64,000 bases of DNA from Hymenobacter canadensis (GTDB lineage: Bacteria; Bacteroidota; Bacteroidia; Cytophagales; Hymenobacteraceae): assembly GCF_027359925.1 (NCBI RefSeq), contig NZ_CP114767.1:4468153-4532152 (forward strand), in the 5' to 3' direction. The notes under the pieces are model-generated. The model made no database searches. It was not told the DNA's origin and was given only the letters and a program-made list of their open reading frames with translations. Made by a program: the position numbers and the translations under genes. Positions within the stretch are counted from its first letter, which is position 1; each line of letters starts with the position of its first letter. This document shows positions 8,143 through 18,336 of the stretch, piece after piece.

Positions 8143-11100
8143 CTATTGCTTCAGCAGGCGCACTACGGCGGTGCCTTCCGGCATGTCGAGGTGGAGCTGG
8201 TAGACGCCGGTGCTGAGCTTGCTCAGGTCGAGGGAGTGCTTGAGCGGGGCACCGCCCTTGTTGAGGGCAATGCTGCTCACGGTGCGGCCCACGGCATCCG
8301 TCACGCGCAGCGTCACGAGGCCGCGCTGGGCGTTGTCGACGCTCACCTGGAACTGGCCGGTGCTCGGGTTCGGGAACACCTCCACGCCGCGCAGCAGGGC
8401 CGCGTTCTGGCTGGAAAGCGTCGTGATGCTCACGCAGCTTTCGTTGGTGTAGATGGAGCTGCCGGTGGGGTTGATAGCCCGGATCCGGTAGCAATACGTA
8501 CCGTTGGCGCCGGCAATCTGGTCGGCGTAGAATGTGGTGTTAGCGGCTACGGTGGCCAGCAAGGCAAACGTGGTGTTGTTGGCCCCGGTGCGCTCAATCT
8601 GGAAGCCGGTTTCGTTGTTGGAGTTGTCGGCCCACACTAGGTTCACGTTTGCACGGTTGTTGGTCACGCCGTTGAGCAGCGTCAGCAGTGTAGAAGGTGC
8701 GGCCGGTATTTCGGCCAGCGTGCACAGCTCCAAGCTCCAGCCGGTCAGCTGGCCGCCGTTGCTGGCGTTGTTGTCCGAGATGGTCAGCGTCCAGTTGCCG
8801 TTGGCCGGGTCGTTGAGCAGCGGCGCAAACGAGTTGGCCGGCCGCACCGTAGCACCGCTGGCCAGCGGGCAGCTCACGGCCGTAGCGGCGGCGTCATCCA
8901 GGTTCAGGTTCAGGTCGGCGGTGCCGGGGCACACGTTGGCCAGCAGCACTACCGTCCGGCCCGCAGGGTTGGTCAGCGAGATGGTCAGCTCGCCCACGTT
9001 GGGGTGGGTGATGGCCAGGTTGCGGATGCGGATGTCGCCGACACGCTCGGCGTTCTGCACGTTGATGGTGGACGTAACCGTGGGCGTGGTGCCAAACGGA
9101 ATGCTCACCGGTACCTGGGTGGCGGCAATCGGAGCACACGTCACCGAGCCTACCAGGAACGAAGCCGCAGCCGAATACGGAGCCGTGCTGCAGGGGCTAA
9201 TGCCCCGCACGCGCCAGAAATAGGTCGTGCCCGGCGTCAGGGGCAGCGTAGCCACCGTGAAGCTGGTCGTCGTGATGTTGGCCTGCGTGAGCAGTACGGT
9301 GCTGAACGCAGCGTCGGTGGCTACCTGCACCTCGTAGGACGTGGCGTTGGGCACGGCGTTCCAGGTCAGGCGGGGGCGGTTGCCTACGCGCTGGGCGCTA
9401 ACCGGGCTAACCGGTACCGCCGCTGCCGAGGCGCTTGGCAGCACCGTAAACGTGAACTGCTGCGTCTGGGTGATGCTGCCGCTAACGCCCGTTAACGAAA
9501 TCGTGTAGTTGCCGCCGGCGGTGCCAGCCGCTACGTTCACCGTAGCCTGCACCGTGGTGCCGGCGGCCGGGGTAGCATTTTCATACGAAACCGTGATGCC
9601 GGCGGGCAGGCCGGTAGCCGACAGGGCTACGGCGCCGCTGAACGACTGAATCTGGCCGATGGCCAGCGGGAACGAGAAGCCCGCGCCGGGGCACAGGGCC
9701 GGCAGCTGCGCCACCGTCGGCGACAGGAAGAACGTGGGCTGGCCGGAGTTGGTGATGGTGAAATCCTGGTTGGACAGGTCGAAGAACACGTTGCCGGAGG
9801 CTTTCACCTTGAGGCGGGCCGTGGTGCTGGCCGCCACCGAAGTGGGTATCGTCACGGTTTCGTAGCCATCGTTGGGCGTGTTGGCCAGCAGTACCGTCGG
9901 GAACGTGCGGCCGCCGTCGGTGGATAGCAGCACGTCTACGTTGGCGGCATTGATGGGCGCGGCCGTGGTGTTGGCCACGTTCCAGGCTACCTGCTGCGGT
10001 GCGCCGGCCTGCCACGAGGCGGCCGAGGTGTTCGGCAGCGTCATGATGAATGGACCTGCCGTGCCGATAACGGCCACGTTCATCGAGTCATAATCGACGC
10101 CACCGCCACCCACGCGGTTGTCGCGGGCCACGAGGCGGAAAACGAGCTTGCGGGCATACGAAGGCAGAATCTCACCGCGCACCTGTACGTTGGTCAGCAG
10201 GGCACCCGGCGCGCCGGCTGGCGTGAGGGTAGCCGGGAACGTGCGCGCAGGCGAAGCTACCGGCGAGAACACGCGGAAGATGGGCGCATTGCCGGTTGGC
10301 GAGTTTGGAGCGCCGCCGGGCCCGAGGTTGAACTGCTCCCAGCTGTAAGTCAGCGCGTCGCCGTTCTGGTCGGTGGCCGAGCCGGTGAGCTCGAATGGGG
10401 TGCTGAGCGGAATGGCGTAGTTGGCGCCGGCATTCACCACGGGGGCGTTGTTGCCGGTGGCGGTGTTTACGCCACAGTTGCCGCCGTTGGTCATGTGCGC
10501 TACCAGCTCGTCGAAGCTGTAGGAGTGGAAGTACGGGTCGGAGTTGGGCTGGGTGTTATCCGTACCGCAGATGCCGGCGTAGGCCATGATGGTGGTGCCG
10601 GAGCCGGGCTCATAGGCCGCGTTGGCCGAGCGGTTGCCGCCGGCGCAGGAGCCTACCGTACCGTTGAACGTGTGGTTGCCGCCAAACTGGTGGCCGATTT
10701 CGTGGGCCACGTAGTCGATGTCAAAAGCATCCCCGAAAGGCGCGGGCCGGCCGGTCATGCCGCGGGCCTTGCCGCTGGCGGCACACAGGCTGCGTAGCTG
10801 GGCCACGCCGCCGTCGCCGGTGGCGAAGATGTGGCCGATGTCGTAGTTGGCCTGCCCGATCCGGTCCGTTACCACGGCCTGGTTTTCGGTCAGCAGTGTG
10901 GTAGAGGAACTGTTGGTGAATGGGTCGGTGGTGCCGTCCAGGAAAACCAGGGTGTCATTCTTGGGCACCAGCACCAGGCGGGCGGCCACTTCCTTCTCAT
11001 ACACCCCGCTTACGCGGTTCACTGAGGCAACAATTTTCGACAGCGTGAGGGCAACCGTAGGAGCGTCCGGCGCGCAAACGGCTACCGCGTACTCACCGGT

Positions 11101-11766
11101 GCAGGACACGGCCAATCGGTAGGTGCGCAGCGTTGCGCCGTTGGGAATGGCGGCGGGCAGCGGCGGCGTCAGCACCGAGCCGGCCGAGCCGATAGCGCCG
11201 GGCGTGAGGCACTCGAAACGCACGTTGTCCTTGTTCATGGCCGTGCGGTCAAACACCAGGTGGGCGCTGCTGCCGGCTTGCACCGGGTCGATGAACACCG
11301 TTCGGGTGCCGCTCATAATCATGGCGTGGAAACCCGCCGGCGACACGTCCAGGCGGGCCGTGGCCGCCGGATCGTCGATGCCCTGGGCCTCATAGGTGCG
11401 GATCTGCGGGTACTTAGCGGCCATTTCAGGCAGCATCACGGGCACCTGCACGATGCGGAAGCGCTGCGAAGTGCCATCCGGCATCGGCAGGGACACTACC
11501 GTGCTGGAGTTGCGGGCACCGGCACCGGCCTCCCGGGGGGCGTTGGCTAAGGCGTCGCGCATGGCGGGCAGCTGCACCGTAATCGGGCGGTACTGGCGCA
11601 GGGCCTGGGTGGTGGTGCGGGCGGCAGTGGGCTGGGCCCCGGTAGCATCGGCCCACAGCACGCGTTGGGCGGAGGCCACGTTCGGCAGGCCGGTAGCCGC
11701 CAGTAGCAGACCGCCCAGCAGGGCCGGCCGCCATGTGCGCCTTGGCAGAGTAAAGATTGGCAACAT
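8143..11766 (-). CDS. Reprolysin-like zinc metalloprotease with P-domain, FnIII repeats and T9SS sorting domain
   Basis: A 1207-residue secreted protein. It starts with a signal peptide (PALLGGLLLAATGLPNVASAQ), then a pro-region. The metzincin zinc motif HEIGHQFGGNH is at residues 355-365, followed by a Met-turn-like IMAYAG. Two immunoglobulin-like/FnIII stretches lie near 795-870 and 1030-1110, flanking a proprotein-convertase P-domain at about 880-1015 (ITHPNVGELTISLTNPAG). The last 80 residues form a type A T9SS sorting domain (VEVFPNPSTGQF to GVYQLHLD). It should be exported by the Sec system, moved across the outer membrane by T9SS, and act on extracellular protein. It lies downstream of three DUF3857 genes but is separated from them by a terminator. 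Confidence 0.93.
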   Translation of the reverse strand: MLPIFTLPRRTWRPALLGGLLLAATGLPNVASAQRVLWADATGAQPTAARTTTQALRQYRPITVQLPAMRDALANAPREAGAGARNSSTVVSLPMPDGTSQRFRIVQVPVMLPEMAAKYPQIRTYEAQGIDDPAATARLDVSPAGFHAMIMSGTRTVFIDPVQAGSSAHLVFDRTAMNKDNVRFECLTPGAIGSAGSVLTPPLPAAIPNGATLRTYRLAVSCTGEYAVAVCAPDAPTVALTLSKIVASVNRVSGVYEKEVAARLVLVPKNDTLVFLDGTTDPFTNSSSTTLLTENQAVVTDRIGQANYDIGHIFATGDGGVAQLRSLCAASGKARGMTGRPAPFGDAFDIDYVAHEIGHQFGGNHTFNGTVGSCAGGNRSANAAYEPGSGTTIMAYAGICGTDNTQPNSDPYFHSYSFDELVAHMTNGGNCGVNTATGNNAPVVNAGANYAIPLSTPFELTGSATDQNGDALTYSWEQFNLGPGGAPNSPTGNAPIFRVFSPVASPARTFPATLTPAGAPGALLTNVQVRGEILPSYARKLVFRLVARDNRVGGGGVDYDSMNVAVIGTAGPFIMTLPNTSAASWQAGAPQQVAWNVANTTAAPINAANVDVLLSTDGGRTFPTVLLANTPNDGYETVTIPTSVAASTTARLKVKASGNVFFDLSNQDFTITNSGQPTFFLSPTVAQLPALCPGAGFSFPLAIGQIQSFSGAVALSATGLPAGITVSYENATPAAGTTVQATVNVAAGTAGGNYTISLTGVSGSITQTQQFTFTVLPSASAAAVPVSPVSAQRVGNRPRLTWNAVPNATSYEVQVATDAAFSTVLLTQANITTTSFTVATLPLTPGTTYFWRVRGISPCSTAPYSAAASFLVGSVTCAPIAATQVPVSIPFGTTPTVTSTINVQNAERVGDIRIRNLAITHPNVGELTISLTNPAGRTVVLLANVCPGTADLNLNLDDAAATAVSCPLASGATVRPANSFAPLLNDPANGNWTLTISDNNASNGGQLTGWSLELCTLAEIPAAPSTLLTLLNGVTNNRANVNLVWADNSNNETGFQIERTGANNTTFALLATVAANTTFYADQIAGANGTYCYRIRAINPTGSSIYTNESCVSITTLSSQNAALLRGVEVFPNPSTGQFQVSVDNAQRGLVTLRVTDAVGRTVSSIALNKGGAPLKHSLDLSKLSTGVYQLHLDMPEGTAVVRLLKQ

Positions 11767-11980
11767 AGAAGGATGGGTTGAAAAAAAAGGAAGTCAACAA
11801 GAGTATGGTGCCCTAAGGTACTGGTTTTGCTGTAGGAGCAATGCGTTTGGACCGGGATTTTGCCCGGAAGCAGCCTCAATCAAATGCACGCTATCAGATC
11901 AGGCCTGTCAAGGCGTAACCAGCACGTAATTAGGATGATGAAAGCTGGTGGTATGCCTGGCCCTGCCCGTCCACGCAAAG

Positions 11981-12018
11981 CCAAAGGCCCGCCGGAACTA
12001 CTTCCGGCGGGCCTTTGG
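11981..12018 (-). terminator. Terminator after the DUF3857 genes
   Basis: Perfect 17-base arms (CCAAAGGCCCGCCGGAA at 11981-11997 and its complement at 12002-12018) with a 4-base loop, just downstream of the last minus-strand DUF3857 gene. The remaining 11767-11980 upstream of the protease shows no gene. Confidence 0.8.
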
Positions 12019-12040
12019 TGTTGTAATGCGGCTGGTTGGA

Positions 12041-14005
12041 TCAGGCGTCGGTTTTCACCAGCACCACCTGCGCCTTATCGGCCTGGCTGATGCGGCGGCG
12101 GAATTCCTGGTACGCCGGGTATTCTTCGCGGGCAAAGCGGGTGCGGGGCATCAGCAGGCGCCGCACATACAGCAGCGTGCCGTCGGGCAGGGCCTGCACC
12201 TGGCTGGAATAGGTGCCGAATGCCGTCGTGAGCTGCACCTGCGCCGGCAGACTTTCGGGCTTGAAGCCGGCCGGCACATGAATCCGGACGGTATCGGCGT
12301 AGCTGAACGCGTTGTCGAGCCAGATGGGCGTGCGCCGCTCGCCCACGGTGGCTGGCAGCGCGCCCCAGCGGCTGAGCAGGTTGGGCGTCAGAAAGGCCCG
12401 CTTACCCGACACCGAAGCCCAGCCCGGCAGCGTGAGGCCCAGGTTTTCGGTGAGTACCGGTACCGGCTGCTGCTGGTTGTGCTGGTAGCTGAGCTTGCTG
12501 ATGCTGAAGCTGGCCAGCGGCAGATGCTCCGCCACGGCCTTTTTCTGGTCGGCCAGGTTCTGAGAGCCGGCCAGCCCTGCGTAGGCGTCCTGCTCCAGGC
12601 CCGAAAGGCGGGTCCGGATGCTGGCCGTGGCGCTGCCTTGGGCATCCATGTACACGTCGGCCAGCCGCTCGCGGCGGTTGTCGGCGGCCAAGTACTGGGG
12701 CGTGCGCACCAGCCGGCCGCCCTGGGGCGTCACGAGCAGCGCATGGCGGTTGCCGGTGAAGCTGCTCATGTAGCCGAACGGATTGGTCTGGCTGGTGCAT
12801 TCCAGCCACACGGTGTCGGCCTTGGCGGCCTTGCTGAGCGGCACGCACAGCACCACATGGTTGAACTGCTGGCTGGGAAACTCCGTGCGGATGTCTTCCT
12901 CGTTGGCGCGCACCAACGCCGGAAAGGCCGTGACACCGGCCGTTTTCAGCAGCGCCTGGCAGTAGTTGGTCAGGGCCTTGCAGTCGCCGTAGCCGTTGGC
13001 GGCCACGCTGCTGGCCGGAAACGTCTGCCAGCCGCCAATACCCAGCTGCACCGAGATGTAGCGGGTGTTGGCCTGCAGCCACTCATATACTTTCCGGATG
13101 CGGGCCCGCTCATCGGTTTCGCCTTGCACCAAGGCCTGTACTTTGGTCTGCACGGCGGGCGGCAGCTCGTCGCGGCCGGTATTGAGCTGGTAGTTCCACA
13201 AACCCAGCGTCTGCCACGAGGTGAGAGTGCCCAGGTGGCCCTGCACCTCAAACTGCGTGGGAGCCGTGTACACCGCCGGCGTGGTTTCGCCCACAGGTGG
13301 CCCGTCGGGCTCGGCCTCCACGGCGGCCAGGTTGTGCACCTGCCACTCGTAGGTCTGTCCGGCCTCGGCTGTTGGGGTCTTTACGGCGGCGCCGCCGGCG
13401 GGCAGGGCGCGTTCCTGGTAGCGTAGCGCCAGGCCGGCGGGCATCAGCACCCGAAACGTGGCGTGCTCCACGGCCAGCTGCTCGTCGGGCTGGGGCTTCC
13501 AGGTGGAGTAGAAGAGCGTGTTGGTGGAGCTGATTTCGTACTCGAATTCCACGGTGTAGGGGTACACCGGCTGGCGCAGATCGGCAACACGGCCGCGGCC
13601 GTCGTTGGCCAGGCTGAAGCCGTCGGACAGGGAAATGTCCTTGATTTCCGACGCCTTTAGCGTGCGCAATACGTGGCCGTCGGCGGCATAGGCGGTGCCG
13701 CGCAGGTAGCTGATCGTGTTGAGCTGGTCGTAGTAGACCAGCTTGCGGGCGTAGTCGGCGCCGGCCTCGTCGAAGATGGTGACGGCCCGGCGCACGGTTT
13801 CCACGGTGCGTCCGGCGGACTTTACCACCAGCGTTTCATCGGCGCGGCGCACTACGGCGTGAGCGTTTTCGCGCAGCGCCGCTGCAATATCGGCTACGGG
13901 GTAGCTGGCGGGCGGGCCGGCCAACACGGGCTGCCCGGGCAGGCCGGCAGTCAGCAGCGCGCCCAGGCAGGCGGCTACGCGCGGGAAATTCAGGCGGTAG
14001 CTCAC
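12041..14005 (-). CDS. DUF3857/transglutaminase-like protein with catalytic Cys and His kept
   Basis: A 654-residue periplasmic protein with an N-terminal signal (VAACLGALLTAGLPGQPVLA). The N-terminal half is a DUF3857 domain (TVEFEYEISSTNTLFYSTW near 150-170). The central transglutaminase-like domain keeps Cys342 in GYGDCKALTN and His383 in QQFNHVV. The usual third residue is in LECTSQTNPFG, where Glu stands in place of Asp. The C-terminal part (ADTVRIHVPAGFKPESLP onward) is a beta domain of the DUF3858 type. The start overlaps the stop of the upstream paralogue by 4 bases (ATGA), which indicates translational coupling. Substrate is unknown; the family is often annotated only as transglutaminase-like. 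Confidence 0.88.
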   Translation of the reverse strand: MSYRLNFPRVAACLGALLTAGLPGQPVLAGPPASYPVADIAAALRENAHAVVRRADETLVVKSAGRTVETVRRAVTIFDEAGADYARKLVYYDQLNTISYLRGTAYAADGHVLRTLKASEIKDISLSDGFSLANDGRGRVADLRQPVYPYTVEFEYEISSTNTLFYSTWKPQPDEQLAVEHATFRVLMPAGLALRYQERALPAGGAAVKTPTAEAGQTYEWQVHNLAAVEAEPDGPPVGETTPAVYTAPTQFEVQGHLGTLTSWQTLGLWNYQLNTGRDELPPAVQTKVQALVQGETDERARIRKVYEWLQANTRYISVQLGIGGWQTFPASSVAANGYGDCKALTNYCQALLKTAGVTAFPALVRANEEDIRTEFPSQQFNHVVLCVPLSKAAKADTVWLECTSQTNPFGYMSSFTGNRHALLVTPQGGRLVRTPQYLAADNRRERLADVYMDAQGSATASIRTRLSGLEQDAYAGLAGSQNLADQKKAVAEHLPLASFSISKLSYQHNQQQPVPVLTENLGLTLPGWASVSGKRAFLTPNLLSRWGALPATVGERRTPIWLDNAFSYADTVRIHVPAGFKPESLPAQVQLTTAFGTYSSQVQALPDGTLLYVRRLLMPRTRFAREEYPAYQEFRRRISQADKAQVVLVKTDA

Positions 14006-16059
14006 GATTTCTTCTTAAGAACAAGCTGCTCGGCCTGCTTGGCCACTACCAGCCGGTAGAACTCGCGCAGGCTCACGTATTCCTCGGCCGAGTACACGGC
14101 GCGGCTCAGGTTCAGGCGGCTCATGATCTGGATGGTGCCATCAGCGGCGGGCTGGGCCTGGAACAGGAAGCGGCCCCCGTTATCGGGCAAGCTCATGGCC
14201 GTGGGCTTGGGCAGCTCCTCCACCTCGTAGCCCGCGGGCAGCGTCAGGGTCATCACCAGGGTTTCGTCGACGGGGCAGCCGAAGTCCACCGGAAACTGGC
14301 GTGACTCGTGCACAAACGGGTTTTTGCTGTTGCCAAAGTGTTGCAGGGGCCGTAGGTACAGCAGGCCCGCCGGCGCATCGCCCCCGGCTGCCGTCAGCTC
14401 GTAGTCGAAGCTCAGGGCCTTGGCCAGCTCGTCGCGCTGGCCGAACTGGTACTTGTTCATGGTCCAGCCTTCGCGGCCGGTCAGCATGTCTTCCACAAAC
14501 TTCTTTTCGCCTTTCTCCCGCAGCCGGTCGCGCTGGGCCGAGCCCGCGTAGCCGCCGTGCTCGGAGTGCACCTTGCCGGTGTAGCCGCCTTTCTCGTCCA
14601 GCACCAGCTGAATCTGCTGGTACTCGGTCAGGCGCTGCGAGGGCAGCAAACTCACCCACCGCGACTCCGCGGCGTTGGGCATAATCAGGCGGCCCTGGCC
14701 GTTGAGGCAACGCGTGGGCAGCATGCCGCAGGGCAGCAGCTCCTCAGTGGCGTCTACCAGCATTTCCTTGCCTTCGGGCAGCGGCACATGGGCCACCACG
14801 TAGTTGAAGCGCGAAAGCATGGGCGTGTAGTCGGCATTGACGGCGCCATGGTCGCGGGTGCTTACCAGCACGGGGTTGGCTTGGAAGCCGGCCTCGCGCA
14901 GGGCCGCAATCAGCAGCAGGTTCACGTCGGCGGCATTGCCGCGGTGCTGGTCGTAGGCTTTGCGCACCGATGCGGAGCTGTACTGGTCGCGGCCGTCGTA
15001 CTTCACGGCTTTGCGCACCAGCGCGTGCACGGCCGCCACGCGGGCAGCCGGGTCCTTTTCCTGGGCCAGCAGCGGCGTCAGCTGGTCTTTCAGAAAGCCT
15101 GCCCGGCGCAACTGGGCGCCAAACCCGTCGGATGCCAGCAGCTCGTCGTTGATGCTCTGCCAGGTGCCGGCCACCGCCTTGTAGCCTTGGCCGGGCCATT
15201 GCAGGCCGGCCAGCTCAAAGTCGATGCGCGCCAGATGGTCGCGGGAGGACGTCATGAACGGCTCTTCGCGGAAGGCCGGCGCGTTCTGCACTGCCCAGCG
15301 GTGGTTGGTTACCTGGGCCGTTACGGTTTCGGAGCCGCCCGAGGTGCGGCCGCCGTTCAAGCCGGGTTCAATGGACGAACTCCAGCGCACCGTGTACTGG
15401 CCCTGGCCCTGCGGATGCTCGCTTGCGGCCAGCGGCAGGTAGCCCTGCATCAGCATCTTGTAGTCGAAATACTCCGGTACCTGGGCCCGGTACTCGCTCC
15501 AGCGCACCGGAATGGACTGCTGAAACTGCCAGTCCTGGAAATTGAACAGGAAGTCCGACACAACGGTGTAGCTGTACTCAATCACGGCGCCTTCGCGCAC
15601 GTTGGGCAGCGTGAACTTGCGGGTGGTGGTGTTGGGCCCGGATTCCTCGCGGAAAGTGGAGGAGCTTTCCAGCTTTTCCTTCACCATCTCCCCGTTCACG
15701 AGGTTATAGGTGAAGCCCTTCAGGTTAGTGAGCTTTTCCTCGCTGTTGTTTTTGTGATACAGCGGCACCTCCACGGTAGCCCAGTCGTAGCCGGCCTTCT
15801 GCAGAATCTTGATGCGCGTAACCCGTTCAAACACGGTCTGGAACCCTTCGCCGGAAGCGCCCACCTCGAAGCGGGAGCGGCCGAAGTCGCAGAGCACCAC
15901 CGCTTCGGCGGCACTGTCGGCCACGAAGTTTTTGGGGTCGAAGTCCTTGAGGTCGGGCTTGCCGAATTTGATGGGCTCGTTCTGGCCCAGGGCGGGCGCC
16001 GTGGCGGCGCTACCCAGCACTGCCAGCAGCAAAAGCCGGCGGAGTAAAGGTGTTAGCAT
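14002..16059 (-). CDS. DUF3857 protein with transglutaminase-like domain lacking the catalytic Cys
   Basis: A 685-residue exported protein (signal RRLLLLAVLGSAATAPALG). It has an N-terminal DUF3857 domain (GAVIEYSYTVVSDFLFNFQDWQFQ) and a transglutaminase-like core. At the position aligned with Cys342 of the downstream paralogue there is Ala376 (RGNAADVN), and the catalytic His is replaced by Tyr (RFNYVVAHV). So the fold is probably kept but not the thiol chemistry. It ends in a beta domain like its neighbours. It is the second of three genes in the same direction, with a 185-base gap from the first and a 4-base overlap with the third. Confidence 0.87.
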   Translation of the reverse strand: MLTPLLRRLLLLAVLGSAATAPALGQNEPIKFGKPDLKDFDPKNFVADSAAEAVVLCDFGRSRFEVGASGEGFQTVFERVTRIKILQKAGYDWATVEVPLYHKNNSEEKLTNLKGFTYNLVNGEMVKEKLESSSTFREESGPNTTTRKFTLPNVREGAVIEYSYTVVSDFLFNFQDWQFQQSIPVRWSEYRAQVPEYFDYKMLMQGYLPLAASEHPQGQGQYTVRWSSSIEPGLNGGRTSGGSETVTAQVTNHRWAVQNAPAFREEPFMTSSRDHLARIDFELAGLQWPGQGYKAVAGTWQSINDELLASDGFGAQLRRAGFLKDQLTPLLAQEKDPAARVAAVHALVRKAVKYDGRDQYSSASVRKAYDQHRGNAADVNLLLIAALREAGFQANPVLVSTRDHGAVNADYTPMLSRFNYVVAHVPLPEGKEMLVDATEELLPCGMLPTRCLNGQGRLIMPNAAESRWVSLLPSQRLTEYQQIQLVLDEKGGYTGKVHSEHGGYAGSAQRDRLREKGEKKFVEDMLTGREGWTMNKYQFGQRDELAKALSFDYELTAAGGDAPAGLLYLRPLQHFGNSKNPFVHESRQFPVDFGCPVDETLVMTLTLPAGYEVEELPKPTAMSLPDNGGRFLFQAQPAADGTIQIMSRLNLSRAVYSAEEYVSLREFYRLVVAKQAEQLVLKKKS

Positions 16060-16244
16060 GGTAAGCTATATAGAGAAAAAGTAAACGAAACGAGCACACA
16101 GCTCCTGCCCGCCGGCCGCGGGAAAAAGCAGATAAAAGGATAGTACTAGGTGGCAGGTAGGAGCGGAGCAGAATAACGGAATTATAAAGCTCCGCATTTT
16201 TAGAATATCGGCCAATATTCAGATGAAGAAATACTGAAGCGCGG

Positions 16245-18275
16245 CTATTTTCGGCTCAGCACCAGCATTTCGCCGCACTTGGCGGCGGCCCGCTGATGTA
16301 GCTCGCGCAGAGCGCCATACTCGGCCGGGCTGTACTCGGTGCGGCTGAGTTGCAGGCGGGCCATAAATTGCACGGTTTCTGGATTGAGCTGCGTTACCTG
16401 GTACTGAAACCGCCCCCCAGCGTTGGGCAGCGCCAGCACCACGCTGGCCGGCAGCTCCTGCACCGTGGTGCCCGGTGGCAGCGTGAGCGTCACGAGCGAG
16501 GTATACTCGTGGGGCATGGCGAAATCGACAGGGTAATGGCGGTCGGGGGCGCGAAACTGGTACGGAACCGCCCCCAGCAGCCGCATCACGGGCAAATACA
16601 GCAGCGTGGCCGGCGGGTTGTCGGGGGCGGGCAGGTGCAGGGCCATTTCCACGGCCACGGGTAGCTGCACCACATCGGGCAGCGCCAGCGTGGGCGGCGC
16701 AGGCTGCCAGTCGGCCCACTGCCGGCGCAGGATGGCCAGGTAGTCGGCCGCCGAATTCTGGCGGATACGCCGCCGCGCCTCCAGACCGGCATACCCGTCG
16801 TATTCCAGCTTCAGGCTGCCTTCGATGGCCCCTTGCTCCGTGAGGTGCAGTTTAGCGGTGCGGAATTCCAGGTAGCGCGCCGCCGGCTTGATGGTAAGCC
16901 AGCGGCCGGTAGCATTGGCCAGGCAGCCCGCGCCGTTGAGGCAGCGCTCGGGCAGCATCCCGGCCGGCAGCTCGGGCTCGGTGGCATCCAGCAGCAGGTC
17001 GGTGCTGTCGGGTAGTTGCACGTGGGCGGCCACGTAGTTGAACTGCGAGAGGGCCGGCACCAGCTGCTGCATCTGGCCGTGGCTGCGGGTGCTCAGCAGC
17101 AGCGGCGTGGCAGTCAGGCCGGCGGCGCGCAAAGTGCTAACCAGGAGTAGATTGAGGTCGGCGGAGTTGCCGAGGCGCTGCTCCAGCGTGCGGCGCAGGG
17201 GCTGCGAGCCAAACAGGTCAATTTTGCCGTTGTGCTTCACGGTGCGCTGCACCAGGGCCAGCACGGCGGCCGCCCGGTCCTTGGGGGCTTCGTGCTGCCG
17301 GTACAGCGCTTCGGCTTCGGCTGCCAGCGGCGAACGGCTGCCAAGCAGCTGGCCGAATTGCTCTTCCTTCTGCAGCAGCTGCCAAAGGGCGGGCCATTTG
17401 CCCGTCATATCGTGGTAGTCGCGGCCGGTGAAATCGGTGCCGGCCAGCTCGAAATGCACGCTGCGCATGTAGTCGTGGGGCGTGGTCAGGAAGGGCTCGG
17501 TCCGGAACGCCGGCACGTCCTTCATCACCCAGCGCAGCAGCAGCGCATAGGCCGATATGCGGCTCTCCTGACCGGGCGCCAGCCCCGTGGTACCGGCGGT
17601 GTAGGTGGTGGAATACGGCACCACCGTTTCCTCTTTCACGGCAAACGGCAGGTAGCCGTTGGTGATGGTTTTGTACTGATAGAACTGCGGCAGCGTGGCC
17701 CGGTACTCGCTCCAGCGCACCGGAATGGTATGCTCGAACTGCCAGTCCTGGAGGTTGAAGATGAAGTCGGAGGTGATGGTGTAGCTGAACTCCACAATGG
17801 CACCTTCCCGCACCGCCGGCATCGTAAATGACATCTGCACGTGGTTTTTGTCGAGCTGCTCGCGGAAGGTGGGGTCGGCGGCCAGCTTGGTCTGCACCAC
17901 CCGGCCATCCTGCAGGTTGTAGGTGCTGCCTTTAACATTGGTCAGGCGCTCGTAACGGCCGTCGCGGGTGTAGAGTGGCACGCGCACAGTGGCGTAGTCG
18001 TAGCCGGCTTTGCGGTGAATCTGCAGGCGTGTGGTGCGTTCGAACACCACCTGAAACTGGTCGCGGCTGCCCACGATGCGGGAGGTGCCATAGTCGCAGA
18101 GATACTCGGCCACGGCGGCGGCAGTATCGGAAGCGGCCGGCGCCGGCACGAAATCGGCGGGCCCGACGCTGCCGAACTTGATGGGTGGAGCTGGGGCTTT
18201 CTGGGCGCTGAGCGGCCCGGCCAGCAGCAAACTCAGGCAGAGTAAGGCCGCGTAGCGGATTACGAATAAGAGCAT
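16245..18275 (-). CDS. DUF3857 protein, paralogue lacking transglutaminase catalytic residues
   Basis: A 676-residue exported protein closely related to the 14002-16059 gene (shared blocks GAIVEFSYTITSDFIFN, IPVRWSEYRA and LPERCLNG). The signal is YAALLCLSLLLAGPLSAQ. The position of the catalytic Cys is Ser371 (LGNSADLN) and the His position is Tyr (QFNYVAAHV). It is the first gene of the minus-strand set, with a promoter-like site 60-95 bases upstream. Duplication of a non-catalytic copy next to a putatively catalytic one suggests a multi-subunit periplasmic assembly, but this is inference. Confidence 0.87.
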   Translation of the reverse strand: MLLFVIRYAALLCLSLLLAGPLSAQKAPAPPIKFGSVGPADFVPAPAASDTAAAVAEYLCDYGTSRIVGSRDQFQVVFERTTRLQIHRKAGYDYATVRVPLYTRDGRYERLTNVKGSTYNLQDGRVVQTKLAADPTFREQLDKNHVQMSFTMPAVREGAIVEFSYTITSDFIFNLQDWQFEHTIPVRWSEYRATLPQFYQYKTITNGYLPFAVKEETVVPYSTTYTAGTTGLAPGQESRISAYALLLRWVMKDVPAFRTEPFLTTPHDYMRSVHFELAGTDFTGRDYHDMTGKWPALWQLLQKEEQFGQLLGSRSPLAAEAEALYRQHEAPKDRAAAVLALVQRTVKHNGKIDLFGSQPLRRTLEQRLGNSADLNLLLVSTLRAAGLTATPLLLSTRSHGQMQQLVPALSQFNYVAAHVQLPDSTDLLLDATEPELPAGMLPERCLNGAGCLANATGRWLTIKPAARYLEFRTAKLHLTEQGAIEGSLKLEYDGYAGLEARRRIRQNSAADYLAILRRQWADWQPAPPTLALPDVVQLPVAVEMALHLPAPDNPPATLLYLPVMRLLGAVPYQFRAPDRHYPVDFAMPHEYTSLVTLTLPPGTTVQELPASVVLALPNAGGRFQYQVTQLNPETVQFMARLQLSRTEYSPAEYGALRELHQRAAAKCGEMLVLSRK

Positions 18276-18336
18276 TAGATAAGAGTAGAATAAGAATACA
18301 AAGCGGCCTGATTGCCGATAGCACTATTGTACTCTC

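Noticed and set aside
11948..13426. Plus-strand open frame opposite the third DUF3857 gene
   Set aside because: Antisense shadow; the minus strand has signal peptide and domain motifs.
14557..16047. Plus-strand open frame of 496 codons opposite the second DUF3857 gene
   Set aside because: Shadow of a well-supported gene; no family pattern.
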